Shown here one piece after another: positions 43,706-53,441 of a stretch of 64,000 bases of DNA (positions within the stretch are counted from its first letter, which is position 1; the number at the start of each line of letters is the position of its first letter). The position numbers and the translations under genes are program-made. Below the pieces are notes generated by a model that made no database searches, had not been told where the DNA came from, and was given only the letters and a program-made list of their open reading frames with translations. The stretch comes from Natrinema hispanicum. GTDB taxonomy: Archaea; Halobacteriota; Halobacteria; Halobacteriales; Natrialbaceae. Where the stretch lies: contig NZ_FOIC01000013.1 in NCBI RefSeq assembly GCF_900111485.1, positions 1 to 64,000 of the forward strand, in the 5' to 3' direction.

Positions 43706-45121
43706 TTAGTCGTCCTGGCCGAGAATGCCGCGCTCGGTCATCTTGCGGGGATCAAGGACCTCGTCGGCCTCGTCCTCGTCGAGGTAGCCCTTCTCTAAGA
43801 CGACCTCGCGGACGGTCTTGTCCTCCTTGAGCGCGGTCTTGGCGACCTCGCTGGCCTTGTCGTAGCCGATGTGGACGTTGAGCGAGGTGGCCATCGCCAT
43901 CGACTCCTCGACGCGGTCTGCACAGTACTCCTCGTTGGCCTCGAGCTTGCGGACGAATCGATCGCCGAACACCAGGCTCGCGTTCGAGATGAGTTCAGCC
44001 GACTCAAGGAAGTTGTGTGCAAGCACGGGCTTGTAGAGGTTGAGGTCGATCTGGCCCTCGGCAGCGCCGGCGGAGACAGCGGCGTCGTTGCCGACGACCT
44101 GCTTGTGGACCTGGTTGACGGCCTCGGCGACGACCGGGTTGATCTTGCCGGGCATGATCGAGGAACCGGGCTGGTTCTCGGGCTGTTCGATCTCACCGAG
44201 CCCGTTGCGCGGCCCGGAGGCGAGCAGGCGCAGGTCGTTTGCGATCTTGTTCAGCGAGCCGGCGACAGTTCGCAGCGCGCCGTGGGCTTCGCTCATCGCG
44301 TCGTGGGCCGCCTGGGCCTCGAAGTGGTTGTCGGCTTCGCGGAACTGGACGCCAGTCTCTTTCGTGATGTACTCGGCTGCGCGACCAGGGAACTCGGGGT
44401 GGGTGTTCAGACCGGTGCCGGTCGCCGTCCCACCGAGCGCGAGTTCCGCGAGGTGGTCGCGGACGTTGTCGACGCGGGCCAGTCCCTTCTCGACCTGCGT
44501 GCGGTAGCCGCCGAACTCCTGGCCGAGCGTGACCGGCGTCGCGTCCTGCAGGTGGGTGCGCCCGGTCTTGACGACGTCGTCGAACTCCGCTTCTTTTTCC
44601 TCGAGCGCCTCGCGGAGTGCGTCGAGTGCCGGAATGACGTCTTTCTCGACGGCCTCGAGGGAGGCAACGTGCATCGCGGTCGGGATGACGTCGTTGCTCG
44701 ACTGGCCGTAGTTGACGTGGTCGTTGGGGTGGACGACGCGGTCACCGATCTCGCTGCCCATGAGCTCGGCGGCGCGGTTGGCGATGACCTCGTTGGCGTT
44801 CATGTTCGAGGACGTGCCGGAGCCGGTCTGGAAGACGTCGACCGGGAACTGGTCGTCGTGTTCGCCGGCGATGACCTCGTCTGCAGCCTCGATGATCGCC
44901 TCGGCGACGTCCTCATCGACGAGGCCGAGGTCGCGGTTGGCCTGTGCCGCGCCTTTCTTGACGACGCCGAGCGCGCGGACGAACCGACGGCTGAACGTGA
45001 TTCCCGAGATGGGGAAGTTCTGGATCGCGCGCTGGGTCTGTGCGCCCCAGTAAGCGTCCGCTGGCACCTGCATCTCGCCGAGACTGTCCTCCTCGATTCG
45101 GTATTCGTCTTCGTCTCCCAT
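43706..45121 (-). CDS. fumC: Class II fumarate hydratase FumC
   Basis: A 471-residue enzyme of the TCA cycle converting fumarate to malate. Class II signatures are clear: the GSGTSSNMNANEV substrate loop, TGRTHLQDATPVTLGQEF, and the signature GSSIMPGKINPV with the catalytic-loop serine. It is oxygen-stable, unlike the Fe-S class I enzyme. Upstream on the same strand, about 20 bases away, ends the PH-domain gene at 45142, so cotranscription is possible though functionally unexpected. Length typical. Confidence 0.95.
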   Translation of the reverse strand: MGDEDEYRIEEDSLGEMQVPADAYWGAQTQRAIQNFPISGITFSRRFVRALGVVKKGAAQANRDLGLVDEDVAEAIIEAADEVIAGEHDDQFPVDVFQTGSGTSSNMNANEVIANRAAELMGSEIGDRVVHPNDHVNYGQSSNDVIPTAMHVASLEAVEKDVIPALDALREALEEKEAEFDDVVKTGRTHLQDATPVTLGQEFGGYRTQVEKGLARVDNVRDHLAELALGGTATGTGLNTHPEFPGRAAEYITKETGVQFREADNHFEAQAAHDAMSEAHGALRTVAGSLNKIANDLRLLASGPRNGLGEIEQPENQPGSSIMPGKINPVVAEAVNQVHKQVVGNDAAVSAGAAEGQIDLNLYKPVLAHNFLESAELISNASLVFGDRFVRKLEANEEYCADRVEESMAMATSLNVHIGYDKASEVAKTALKEDKTVREVVLEKGYLDEDEADEVLDPRKMTERGILGQDD

Positions 45122-45141
45122 ACGCGAGAACTCTCAGTCAG

Positions 45142-46764
45142 TCAGGTAAAATCCACCGAAAGCCCAGTCTCGTCCGAGCGAGCGCGCTCACGGACGGCCG
45201 ACTGGAGCCGTTCCCGGCCGATGCCGTGGAGCTCGCGGGCCGTCTCGAGTTCGAGATCGGGAACCGTTGGCGTCCCCCAGGAAAACGTCCGCGAACTAGC
45301 CGTATCGACGGCGAGCGACGCCAGTCCGAGCCGGCGCTGGAAGATCGACCGCCGCGTCGAGACCGTCTGAATCCGATAGTAGGGGATGACGGTCGTCCGG
45401 CGGTTCCAAAACCCCGACCGAATCACGAGATGCTCCTCGCCGACGTGATAGCCCAGGTTGACGTACTTGAGATGAGCCGCAAGGGGTACTGCGACGAAGA
45501 CGGCCACGGCGAGATACCAGCGCTCGAGGCCTGTACCCTGTGCAAGTCCGAACGCGACGGCGACGACGATGGCTGCGATGGCCGAATAGCGGACGAGGTA
45601 CCGCCGCCGAGCCAGCGTCGGCGGCCGCTGGAACCGTGGCGTTTCGACGTCAGTGAGGTTCTCGGCGAATCGATAGATGCGGTCGGTCTCGGCAAGTGGG
45701 ATAGCTGATTGGCTGCCACCGCTACTTTCTGGCCCATAGCCTGCGGTTTCGACCCAGAGGCCGGCGTAGCCGACCAGTCGCTGGAGCGGATTCTCGGTGA
45801 TGGTCACCGACTGGACCTTGTCGACGGGGATCGAGCCGCTGTAGCGCTGGATCAATCCCCGTTCGTAGACGAAGTCGGCCCCTGCTCGCCCGAGACGGAA
45901 CCCGTAGTAGTTCGCGACCGTGTAGATCGCACTCGCGACGTACGTCGCGACCGACCACTGGAGCGCAGTGACAGCGATCAAAACGAGCAGTGATCCGACC
46001 GCGGCACCGTCGAGCGACGCCGGCCCACCGACGGGACGCGCGATCTCGAGGATGAACGCGGGAACCAGCCCTGACCCGGAGTCAGCGCTTGTGAGGAAGA
46101 TCACCAGCGCGATCGGGAAGACCGCAGCGCCCCACCGGAACGATGTCAGAGCATACACCAGCAGTTCTGTCGGCTCGAGTTCGAACAGCAGCGTCGGCCT
46201 GCGGTCAGGGTGTGAGCGCTCGTGGCGCGTCGACTCATCGACGCCGCTAGCCGAAGCCGACCCACTCGCCGAGGCCGCGCGCTCGTCGCTGCTCGCGTCG
46301 TCGTCGTCCGCTCGAGCAGTTTGCCGGCGGATCTCAGCGCGAAGCCGCTCTGCTTCGGCCTCGCTGACGAAGTTTAGTGTCGCTTCCGTCTCGCCGCCGC
46401 CGGCAGTCTCGAGGGAGACAACGGCGAGCCCGAAAATGCGGTACAAGACGCCCTGGGAGACGTCGACGTTCTGGATACGGCGATACGGGATTTCGCGCGA
46501 GCGCCGGGAGAACACGCCCGAAGTAACGTCGAGCGTCCGCGAGGTGATCGCGTACGTGAACCGATAGTAGTACGCGATGCCGTAGCCGATCCCGACGACG
46601 AACCCGACCGGGGCCAACATGAAGATCCAGTCGATGTCGACGCCGTCGAAAATCGTCGAGAGGATCATCACGACGAAAAACGGCATCGACAGCCCGGTAA
46701 GGCCGCGCTGGAGCGCCAGCGTCACCGCGCTCAGCGGATGCAAGCGATTCGCATCAGACGGCAT
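45142..46764 (-). CDS. PH-domain membrane protein, YdbT-like (second copy)
   Basis: A 540-residue paralogue of the protein at 39.2-40.8 kb, with the same three bPH2 domains: DVTSGVFSRRSREIPYRRIQNVDV, YERGLIQRYSGSIPVDKVQSV and IRSGFWNRRTTVIPYYRIQTV, and comparable membrane helices between them. The linker between the first and second domains is Ser/Ala/Asp-rich (around DERAASASGSASASG). The ATG at 46764 lies 11 bases before the stop of the single-domain gene that precedes it, a coupled pair. Function unknown. Confidence 0.8.
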   Translation of the reverse strand: MPSDANRLHPLSAVTLALQRGLTGLSMPFFVVMILSTIFDGVDIDWIFMLAPVGFVVGIGYGIAYYYRFTYAITSRTLDVTSGVFSRRSREIPYRRIQNVDVSQGVLYRIFGLAVVSLETAGGGETEATLNFVSEAEAERLRAEIRRQTARADDDDASSDERAASASGSASASGVDESTRHERSHPDRRPTLLFELEPTELLVYALTSFRWGAAVFPIALVIFLTSADSGSGLVPAFILEIARPVGGPASLDGAAVGSLLVLIAVTALQWSVATYVASAIYTVANYYGFRLGRAGADFVYERGLIQRYSGSIPVDKVQSVTITENPLQRLVGYAGLWVETAGYGPESSGGSQSAIPLAETDRIYRFAENLTDVETPRFQRPPTLARRRYLVRYSAIAAIVVAVAFGLAQGTGLERWYLAVAVFVAVPLAAHLKYVNLGYHVGEEHLVIRSGFWNRRTTVIPYYRIQTVSTRRSIFQRRLGLASLAVDTASSRTFSWGTPTVPDLELETARELHGIGRERLQSAVRERARSDETGLSVDFT

Positions 46765-47215
46765 CGTCAGCCTCGCTTTCGACGGCCAGTTCACGAAGCG
46801 TATTCTGCAGCGTTCGTGCACGCTCCGGCGTCAGCCCCGGAATGCGAACGTCCGCGTTTCGGGACCCTGCCGTGTAGACGACGACGCTCGAGAGGCCGAG
46901 GACACGCTCGATCGGGCCAAACTGCGTGTCGACGTGCTGGACGCGGACGAACGGAACGGCGGTTTCGACGAACGTGACGACGCCGCGCTCGAGGTAGAGC
47001 GCGTCGTCCTGGAGTTCGAACTGCCAGACCTGGTACAGTCGGAGAGCGTAGCCGGTCCCGGTGACGAGCCCGAGTGCGACGACGCCACCGATCGCTACCA
47101 CCGGGACAGTGACCTGCCACTGATCGATGGCGGTGAGGACGACGCCGAGGACGACCGCAGCGAGCGCCCCACGGGCGATCCAGAGGAGTCTGATGCGGGG
47201 ATGGAGGGTTTCCAT
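46754..47215 (-). CDS. PH-domain membrane protein, YdbS-like (second copy)
   Basis: A 153-residue paralogue of the protein at 40.8-41.3 kb: two N-terminal hydrophobic helices and one bPH2 domain with [31 protein letters not shown] and YTAGSRNADVRIPGL. It overlaps the start of the three-domain partner by 11 bases. The two pairs are likely the result of a gene-pair duplication followed by divergence. Confidence 0.8.
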   Translation of the reverse strand: METLHPRIRLLWIARGALAAVVLGVVLTAIDQWQVTVPVVAIGGVVALGLVTGTGYALRLYQVWQFELQDDALYLERGVVTFVETAVPFVRVQHVDTQFGPIERVLGLSSVVVYTAGSRNADVRIPGLTPERARTLQNTLRELAVESEADDAV

Positions 47216-47390
47216 AGGAATGAAATGTCATTTCTAGTGGATAAAGCCACGGTTCCACGCGAGCGGTCTGCTCCGGTATCGGCGGCCAACCCGCAAGACG
47301 GGGTGACTGCGAGCCATCCGTCGCGAAGTCACGATCGTCGTCCCGGTTCGCTGGTGGGGTGGACCTTGCGAGTGTATAGTGGGTAATGAC

Positions 47391-47400
47391 ACCATTTATC
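47391..47400 (+). promoter_or_regulatory. TATA-like box for the enoyl-CoA hydratase
   Basis: ACCATTTATC is centred about 28 bases upstream of the ATG at 47425. Confidence 0.45.
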
Positions 47401-47424
47401 ACAACATATGGTCAAGTAGCGCAC

Positions 47425-48237
47425 ATGGCTTCCGAGACAGCGACGAGCGATCAGTGGGAGACTGTGGACTGCAGCCGAGACGAGCATGTCGGCCGGATCA
47501 CGCTTGCCCGCCCCGAGGCGATGAACACGTTTAGCACCGAACTCGCACAGGACCTCGACGCAGCGCTGCACGCACTCGACGAGGACGACGACGTGCGGGT
47601 GATCGTCGTCGACGGCGCAGGCAAATGCTTCTCGGCTGGCATCGACCTCTCCGAACACGGCGACCACGAGACCGAGTCGGAATACGAGCAGTGGGTTGGA
47701 CGGATGGAAGCACCGTTTCACACGCTAACTGAGATGCGAACACCAGTGATCGCCGCGGCCCACGGCCACGCGGCCGCCAACGGGATCGGACTGGTCGCAG
47801 CCTGCGATCTCGCCGTCGCCGCCGAGGGGACGAAATTCGGCGCGACAGCGCCCAAAGTCGGCCTGTTCTGTATGGGACCGGCCGTCCCGCTGATGAAGGC
47901 ACTCACCAGAAAGCGGTGTCTCGAGCTCATCCTGACCGGCGAGTTGATCGATGCCGAAACCGCCCTCGAGTGGGGGCTGATCAATCGCGTCGCACCCGAG
48001 GGCGAGCAGCTGGACGCGGCGATGGAGCTCGCCGAAACGATCGCACAGAAGAGCCCGATGGGTGTCCAGATGGGCAAGCAAGCGTTCTACGAGATGGTCG
48101 AGATGGACTACGACGAGGCACTCGCGTACTCGAACGAGCAGTTCGCAACGCTGTGTACGACAGACGACGCGAACGAAGGCATCGCGGCCTTCCTCGAGGG
48201 TGAGCCACTCGCCGCCGACGAGTGGCCCGGCGAGTAA
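47425..48237 (+). CDS. Enoyl-CoA hydratase/isomerase family protein
   Basis: A 270-residue crotonase-fold protein. The oxyanion-hole segments are FSAGIDLSEHGD and HGHAAANGIGLVAACDLAVAAEGTKFGATAPKVGLFCMGP split in two short motifs; the usual catalytic Glu positions appear altered (GFS-type family members vary here). Fatty-acid or aromatic acyl-CoA breakdown is likely. It is not the menB gene. It is followed convergently by bolA. Confidence 0.82.
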   Translation: MASETATSDQWETVDCSRDEHVGRITLARPEAMNTFSTELAQDLDAALHALDEDDDVRVIVVDGAGKCFSAGIDLSEHGDHETESEYEQWVGRMEAPFHTLTEMRTPVIAAAHGHAAANGIGLVAACDLAVAAEGTKFGATAPKVGLFCMGPAVPLMKALTRKRCLELILTGELIDAETALEWGLINRVAPEGEQLDAAMELAETIAQKSPMGVQMGKQAFYEMVEMDYDEALAYSNEQFATLCTTDDANEGIAAFLEGEPLAADEWPGE

Positions 48238-48263
48238 CGACCGCGTGGCCGGTTTGGGCCCGG

Positions 48264-48524
48264 CTACTGATCAGCCTCGAGGTCGTCGTATTCGGCGGGC
48301 GTGTAGGTTGACAGCTCGAGGGCGTGGATGTCGGTCGTCATGTGCTCGTCGAGTGCGTCGTAGACCTGCTGGTGTTGCTGGACCAGCGGCAGACCTTCGA
48401 AAGCCGGCGAGACGACCGTCGCGGCGAGGTGGTCCTCGTCGTGTTTATCGCGGGCGTGCGTGACCGTCGCCTCGGCGTCCTCGAGATTCGATTCGATGAG
48501 TTCCTCAACGGTTGCTGGCTTCAT
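48264..48524 (-). CDS. BolA family protein
   Basis: An 86-residue BolA/YrbA-type protein with the KH-like fold; seen are ATVTHARDKHDEDHLAATVVSPAFEGLPLVQQHQQVY and the conserved ALDEHMTTDIHALEL segment, each shown here in part of the family order. BolA proteins work with monothiol glutaredoxins and Fe-S carriers. It is about 65 bases downstream of the NifU-like gene on the same strand, which supports an Fe-S role. Confidence 0.85.
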   Translation of the reverse strand: MKPATVEELIESNLEDAEATVTHARDKHDEDHLAATVVSPAFEGLPLVQQHQQVYDALDEHMTTDIHALELSTYTPAEYDDLEADQ

Positions 48525-48590
48525 ACGGAAGGGATGTGTCGCTCGAGGCAAAAACGCCGCGGTCGCGGCCAGCGACACGGTGAGTGGGCC

Positions 48591-48917
48591 TCAGAACGGG
48601 ACGTCCGGCGGCACGTCCGGGCCCGACGATCCCTGCTCGCTCAGTCCGTCGAGGCCGGTCGTAACGGTGACGTGATCGATCGCGTCGATCTCGGCCGGGA
48701 GTCGCCGCTGGATCGCCTGGGTCGTCATCGAACTGACCCCACAACCGCTGCACGCGCCATGCAAATTGATCCCGACGTGGCGCTCCTCGAGGTCGACCTC
48801 GGTGATCGAAGAGTCGCCGCCGTGGCCCTCGATCTGGGGGAAGTTGCGACGGAGGAACAGAGAGACAGCTTCGCGAACGGCGTCCTCGGGAGACTGATCC
48901 GACTCGGACTCGCTCAT
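48591..48917 (-). CDS. NifU-like C-terminal domain protein (Nfu type)
   Basis: A 108-residue Fe-S carrier with the CSGCGVSSMT motif and the preceding DLEERHVGINLHGAC strand, as in Nfu domains. A dimer would bind one 4Fe-4S cluster through the CxxC pairs. It is followed by bolA, supporting an Fe-S assembly or transfer function. Confidence 0.87.
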   Translation of the reverse strand: MSESESDQSPEDAVREAVSLFLRRNFPQIEGHGGDSSITEVDLEERHVGINLHGACSGCGVSSMTTQAIQRRLPAEIDAIDHVTVTTGLDGLSEQGSSGPDVPPDVPF

Positions 48918-49027
48918 GGCTGTGGCGAGGGGCTGGAGCGATATATATGTCGGGCATTGGCCCGTGCGCTCGCAATCAGAGCGGCGATGACGGCGACTTT
49001 ATGCCGGCTCGAGACGCCGTCCCCGAT

Positions 49028-49531
49028 ATGTCACTGGCAGCCGAGACGCGCCGAGCAGTCGATCGTCGGCCGTTCCTTCGAACCGCGTTGCGGGCCGGCG
49101 TCGTCAACTACACCGCCGCCGCCCGTACGCTCGCGGTCGACGGCGAGACCGACGCGATCGCGACGGCGCTGCGCCGCTACGCCGACGAGTTGCCGGCCTA
49201 CGGGACCGAGTCGCGAGACGTCCGCGTCCGGATGGAGAGCGGAATCGGCCCGCTCGAGTCGGCACGCGACGACGCCGACACACTCCTGACGGTCGGCGGG
49301 CAGGCGTTCGGTCCCGTCGACAGCGATCTGACCGCCATCGTCGCCGCCGGCGACGTCGATGCGGCCGCGCTCGCGGCCGTGCTTGCACGACTCACCGCCG
49401 AGGAGCTGTCGCCGACTGCAGCCGGCGTCGCCGAAGACGCCCTGGTGATCGTCGTCGAGCGACTCGAGGGTGCGAACGCGCTGCGGGCGGTCGAGGACGC
49501 GCTCGAGCGCGTGGGTGCCCAATCCGGATGA
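49028..49531 (+). CDS. DUF7523-like haloarchaeal protein
   Basis: A 167-residue protein with an N-terminal region TRRAVDRRPFLRTALRAGVVNYTAAARTL and a C-terminal segment that could be an ACT-like or regulatory domain. It matches a conserved haloarchaeal family of unknown function. The ATG at 49028 was chosen as best fitting the family's start. It follows the divergent nifU/bolA unit. Confidence 0.65.
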   Translation: MSLAAETRRAVDRRPFLRTALRAGVVNYTAAARTLAVDGETDAIATALRRYADELPAYGTESRDVRVRMESGIGPLESARDDADTLLTVGGQAFGPVDSDLTAIVAAGDVDAAALAAVLARLTAEELSPTAAGVAEDALVIVVERLEGANALRAVEDALERVGAQSG

Positions 49532-49566
49532 GGGCACTCGCGGAGGGCTACTTCTGTTGGTTATGA

Positions 49567-49578
49567 CTTTTTATACCC
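49567..49578 (+). promoter_or_regulatory. TATA-like box for the first histidine kinase
   Basis: ACTTTTTATACC is centred about 25 bases before the ATG at 49598. Confidence 0.5.
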
Positions 49579-49597
49579 ACACTTTCTGAGAAGTTAT

Positions 49598-50644
49598 ATG
49601 GGGATTTCCCAGGGCGTGTCGTTACCGGCAGCGTTCGACGATCTCGATATTGGCATCGTCTTACGCGACCCGGAAACCGGCGCAGCTCTCGACGTAAACG
49701 ACCGGATCGAGGAGTTATACGGCTATTCTCGAGCGGAACTCCTCGAGATGGAAATCGGAGAGCTCACAGCACCATCGACGACGTTTTCTCAGGACGAAGC
49801 GGTCGATCGACTGCACGCTGCTGCCGCCGGCGAGTCGCAAGTGTTCGAGTGGCGGATCGAACGACCCACGGGTGAACTGGTCTGGATTCGCGTCCGGCTC
49901 AATCGGACGACGATCGACGACACCACGTGTGTCATCGCCGAGGTTCGGGAGATCACCGAGTACAAGGCGCGGGAACGTCGATTGCGGCTTCTCAACCGCG
50001 TCATCCGACACAATCTTCGAAACGAGACGAACGTCCTCATGGGGTATGCCGACCGTCTCAAACAAGCCGTCGAAGCGAAGACGCTCGAGGAGGAAGTCGA
50101 GACGATCCTCGAGATCGCATCGGAGATTGGGAGGTTGAGCGATTCGATTCGTCAGGTCGAGGAGATCGCAACGCCCGACGCGACGCAGCGGTCGCCCACG
50201 GACATCGGCGAGCTGGCCGAAGCGATCGTCGCGGAGGTTCGAGCGGACGAGACGGCGGCCGAGATATCCGTCGATATTCAGGACGCCGTCTGCGTAAACG
50301 CCGATACCGGCCTCCGACACGCGATTAGACATGCCATCGACAACGCGATCGAGCACAACGATCGCGACGTCCCGTCCGTCGACGTATCGGTTGCTATCGA
50401 TCCAGACACCGAACAGGCCGAGATCGCCGTCAGCGATGACGGCCCGGCGATCCCGGACGTCGAGATCGACGTTCTCAGAGAGGATGTCACGGCGAGTACC
50501 ACCTATCACGGCTCCGGCGTCGGACTGTGGGTGATGCAGTGGTGTGTCGACTCGCTCGGCGGTGAACTCGTCTTCGAGGAGAACACCCCTCGTGGCAACG
50601 TCGTTCGGTTCTTACTGCCACGGGTCGACCGCGCCGAGCCATAG
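49598..50644 (+). CDS. PAS-domain histidine kinase (orphan)
   Basis: A 348-residue protein with an N-terminal PAS domain (about 10-120), an H-box with His138 in RVIRHNLRNETN, and an HATPase domain with the N box IDNAIEHNDRDV and later G-box SGVGLWVMQWC. No receiver gene is adjacent. It is a cytoplasmic sensor. cysS follows on the same strand. Confidence 0.87.
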   Translation: MGISQGVSLPAAFDDLDIGIVLRDPETGAALDVNDRIEELYGYSRAELLEMEIGELTAPSTTFSQDEAVDRLHAAAAGESQVFEWRIERPTGELVWIRVRLNRTTIDDTTCVIAEVREITEYKARERRLRLLNRVIRHNLRNETNVLMGYADRLKQAVEAKTLEEEVETILEIASEIGRLSDSIRQVEEIATPDATQRSPTDIGELAEAIVAEVRADETAAEISVDIQDAVCVNADTGLRHAIRHAIDNAIEHNDRDVPSVDVSVAIDPDTEQAEIAVSDDGPAIPDVEIDVLREDVTASTTYHGSGVGLWVMQWCVDSLGGELVFEENTPRGNVVRFLLPRVDRAEP

Positions 50645-50737
50645 CGACGGGTGGCACATCTCGCCGCCGGTACTGGCTAGCCGTCACATCCGGAGGGCAT
50701 CACACGCTTTAACTTTCGCCCGGGGGAAGGGAGGATA

Positions 50738-52252
50738 ATGACCCTGCACGTGACGAACACGTTGACGGGCGAAAAAGAGCCGTTCGAGCCACAGGACCCC
50801 GAGAACGTCTTGCTCTACTACTGTGGCCTGACGGTCTCTGACCCGCCACATCTGGGCCATGCACGCTCGTGGGTCCACGTCGACGTCATGCACCGCTGGC
50901 TCGAGCACGAAGGCTACGACGTGCGTCACGTCGAGAACTTCACTGACGTCAATGAGAAGATCGTCGCCCGGATCGGCGAGGACGACCTCGGTGAAAGCGA
51001 AGGCGAGGTGGCCGAGACCTACATCCAGCGGACGATCGACGACATGCGCTCGCTGAACCTCCTGCGTGCGGAGGTCTATCCCCGCGTGTCCGAGCACGTT
51101 CCCGAAATCATCGACCTCGTCGAGACGCTGATCGAGAAGGACTACGCCTACGAGTCCAACGGGTCGGTCTACTTCGACGTGACCAGTTTCGAGGAGTACG
51201 GCAAACTCTCGAATCAGGAACTCGACGAGATCGAATCCCAGGGTGATCCCGACGAGCGCACCGAGAAGCGCAACCCAGCGGACTTCGCGCTCTGGAAGGC
51301 CGACGGCGTCGACCCCGACGCGATCGACGAACACAGCCACGAGGGCGTCGACCACGGGGAGACCCCGCCCGAGGGCCTGACCTGGGACTCGCCGTGGGGC
51401 GAGGGCCGGCCCGGCTGGCACATCGAGTGCTCGGCGATGAGCATGACCCATCTGGGTGAAACGCTCGACCTCCACGTCGGCGGTCGGGATCTGGTCTTCC
51501 CCCACCACGAAAACGAGATCGCCCAATCCGAAGCCGCGACCGACCAGCAGTTCGCCAACTACTGGCTTCACTGCGAACTCTTCCAGATGGACGACGAGAA
51601 GATGTCCTCGAGTCTGGGCAACTTCGTCACCGTCGACGAGGCCATCGACCGCTGGGGAACGAACGTCATGCGGACGTTCCTGACCGCGGGGTCGTACAAC
51701 AGCAAACAGCTGTACGCCGACGAGACGATCGCCGAGGCCCAGGAGCGCTGGGACCAACTCGAGCGGGCCTACGAGGCCGCTGTCGACGTGCTGGATTCGC
51801 CACAGGCGAGTGCGAAAGCCACGGACGAGTCGCTGCGCGACGAACTCGACAGTGCGCGCGAGGCGTTTGCGACCGCGATGAACGACGACTTCAACACCCG
51901 GGAGGCGCAGTCGGCACTGCTGTCGGTCGCGGCGGCGATCAACCGACATCTCGAGGCGATCGGCGGTGCCGCCGACGGCGAGGGTGGCTACGATTACCGC
52001 GGGCTTCGGCGCGCCGTCGAGACGCTCGAGGAACTGGGCGGCGTCCTCGGGCTGTCCTTTACGGGCGAGACGACGGGCTCGGCCACACTCGCCGGTGACG
52101 TCGTGGAACTCGTCCTCGACGTGCGCGAGGCCGAACGCGACGCCGGCAACTACGAGCGTGCCGACGAGTTGCGCGACGAACTCGAGGCGCTCGGCATCGA
52201 AGTCCAAGATACTGACGAGGGGGCGACCTACCGGCTGCCGTCGGGCGAGTGA
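50738..52252 (+). CDS. cysS: Cysteine-tRNA ligase
   Basis: A 504-residue class I aminoacyl-tRNA synthetase. The HIGH-like motif PHLGHARSW is at residues 37-45 and the KMSKS-like [10 protein letters not shown] about residue 285. The zinc ligands CGL, CSAM, and HH are visible. The C-terminal region after residue 420 is a helical anticodon-binding domain. Length typical. Confidence 0.96.
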   Translation: MTLHVTNTLTGEKEPFEPQDPENVLLYYCGLTVSDPPHLGHARSWVHVDVMHRWLEHEGYDVRHVENFTDVNEKIVARIGEDDLGESEGEVAETYIQRTIDDMRSLNLLRAEVYPRVSEHVPEIIDLVETLIEKDYAYESNGSVYFDVTSFEEYGKLSNQELDEIESQGDPDERTEKRNPADFALWKADGVDPDAIDEHSHEGVDHGETPPEGLTWDSPWGEGRPGWHIECSAMSMTHLGETLDLHVGGRDLVFPHHENEIAQSEAATDQQFANYWLHCELFQMDDEKMSSSLGNFVTVDEAIDRWGTNVMRTFLTAGSYNSKQLYADETIAEAQERWDQLERAYEAAVDVLDSPQASAKATDESLRDELDSAREAFATAMNDDFNTREAQSALLSVAAAINRHLEAIGGAADGEGGYDYRGLRRAVETLEELGGVLGLSFTGETTGSATLAGDVVELVLDVREAERDAGNYERADELRDELEALGIEVQDTDEGATYRLPSGE

Positions 52253-52331
52253 GGCTGTCTCGTCCGAATTCGTGAAAGGATAGTTATCTGTAACCTCCTC
52301 GCTCAAGTAGGTGGCGCGTCTCTAGACGATA

Positions 52332-53441
52332 ATGACTGATTCTCGGTCGATCGTCACCGCTGGGTTCGATGCCATGCCTGCACATGTGGCGATCCTCGAC
52401 GAGATGGGGGAAATCGTCTACACCAACAGGGCATGGGACGCGTTCGGCGACGAGCAGGGGTTGGCTGACGCGGCGGGCGGGGTCGGCACGAACTATCTGA
52501 CGGTCTGTGAGGGCAGCAACGCCAACGAGGCGGCGGAGACGGCACGCGGGATTCGGGCGGTCGCAAACGGCGACCGCGAGGCGTTCAGCCTCGAGTACCC
52601 CTGTCACACGCCCGAGTGCAAGCGCTGGTTCATGATGCAGGCGACGCCGTACGACCACGCGGGCGAGCGGTTCGTCCTCGTCATGCACGTCGACATTACC
52701 GAACGTCGCCGCCTCGAGCAACGAACCCAGGCCCAAGCCGAGCGTATGGAGCGGTTCGCGAGACTCCTCTCACACGATCTGCGAAACCCGCTGTCGGTCG
52801 CACTGGCAGAGGTTCACATCCTCGAGCGCGACGACGATATCGATCTCAGATCCGAAGACGGCGACCGCATTTCGTTACGCTCGTCGCTCGAGCGCATGGA
52901 GTCGATTATCGACGACGCGCTGGCGCTCGTAACGATCGACGAGGTCGCGGAGGCCGAGCGAGCGGCGATCCCGCTCGAGAGGGCAGTCGAAGACGCCTGG
53001 GCACACGTCCAGACGGCGTCATCGACCGTCGAGGTCGTCGGGACCGTTGCGATCCGTGCAAACGAGTCGCTGGTGAGCCATCTCTTCGAGAACCTCTTTC
53101 GGAACGCGATCGAACACGCCGGCGACGACGTGGCCGTCGAAGTCGGACCGCTCGAGCAGTCGAGGACGGCTGCAGGCGACACTGCGTTTCCCGGGTTCTA
53201 CGTCGAAGACGACGGTCCGGGGATTCCACCTGACCGCCGCGAACGGGTGTTCGAATCGGGGTATTCGGCCGCCTGCAGTGAGCCGGGAGCAGGAGCAACC
53301 ACGGGTGGCTCTGGACTGGGGCTTGCGATCGTTCGGGAAGTTGCCGACGCACACGGCTGGTCGGTTTCGGCGACGACAGGCGAAGACGGCGGCGCGCGAT
53401 TCGAGATTCAGGGCGTCTCGATGCTCGAGCGGTCGGTCTAG
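52332..53441 (+). CDS. PAS-domain histidine kinase (second orphan)
   Basis: A 369-residue protein with a PAS domain, including CHTPECKRW with two cysteines, H-box His148 in RLLSHDLRNPLS, and an HATPase domain with NLFRNAIEHAGDDV, DDGPGIPP and SGLGLAIVREVADAHG. No response regulator is adjacent. It overlaps the presenilin homologue by four bases, convergent. Confidence 0.87.
   Translation: MTDSRSIVTAGFDAMPAHVAILDEMGEIVYTNRAWDAFGDEQGLADAAGGVGTNYLTVCEGSNANEAAETARGIRAVANGDREAFSLEYPCHTPECKRWFMMQATPYDHAGERFVLVMHVDITERRRLEQRTQAQAERMERFARLLSHDLRNPLSVALAEVHILERDDDIDLRSEDGDRISLRSSLERMESIIDDALALVTIDEVAEAERAAIPLERAVEDAWAHVQTASSTVEVVGTVAIRANESLVSHLFENLFRNAIEHAGDDVAVEVGPLEQSRTAAGDTAFPGFYVEDDGPGIPPDRRERVFESGYSAACSEPGAGATTGGSGLGLAIVREVADAHGWSVSATTGEDGGARFEIQGVSMLERSV

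Noticed and set aside
43871..45370. 499-codon open frame antisense to fumC
   Set aside because: A shadow of the fumC codon pattern; no recognised motif and no acidic bias.
50684..52306. 540-codon open frame antisense to cysS
   Set aside because: It is fully covered by a well-conserved tRNA synthetase on the other strand and shows basic, low-complexity composition.
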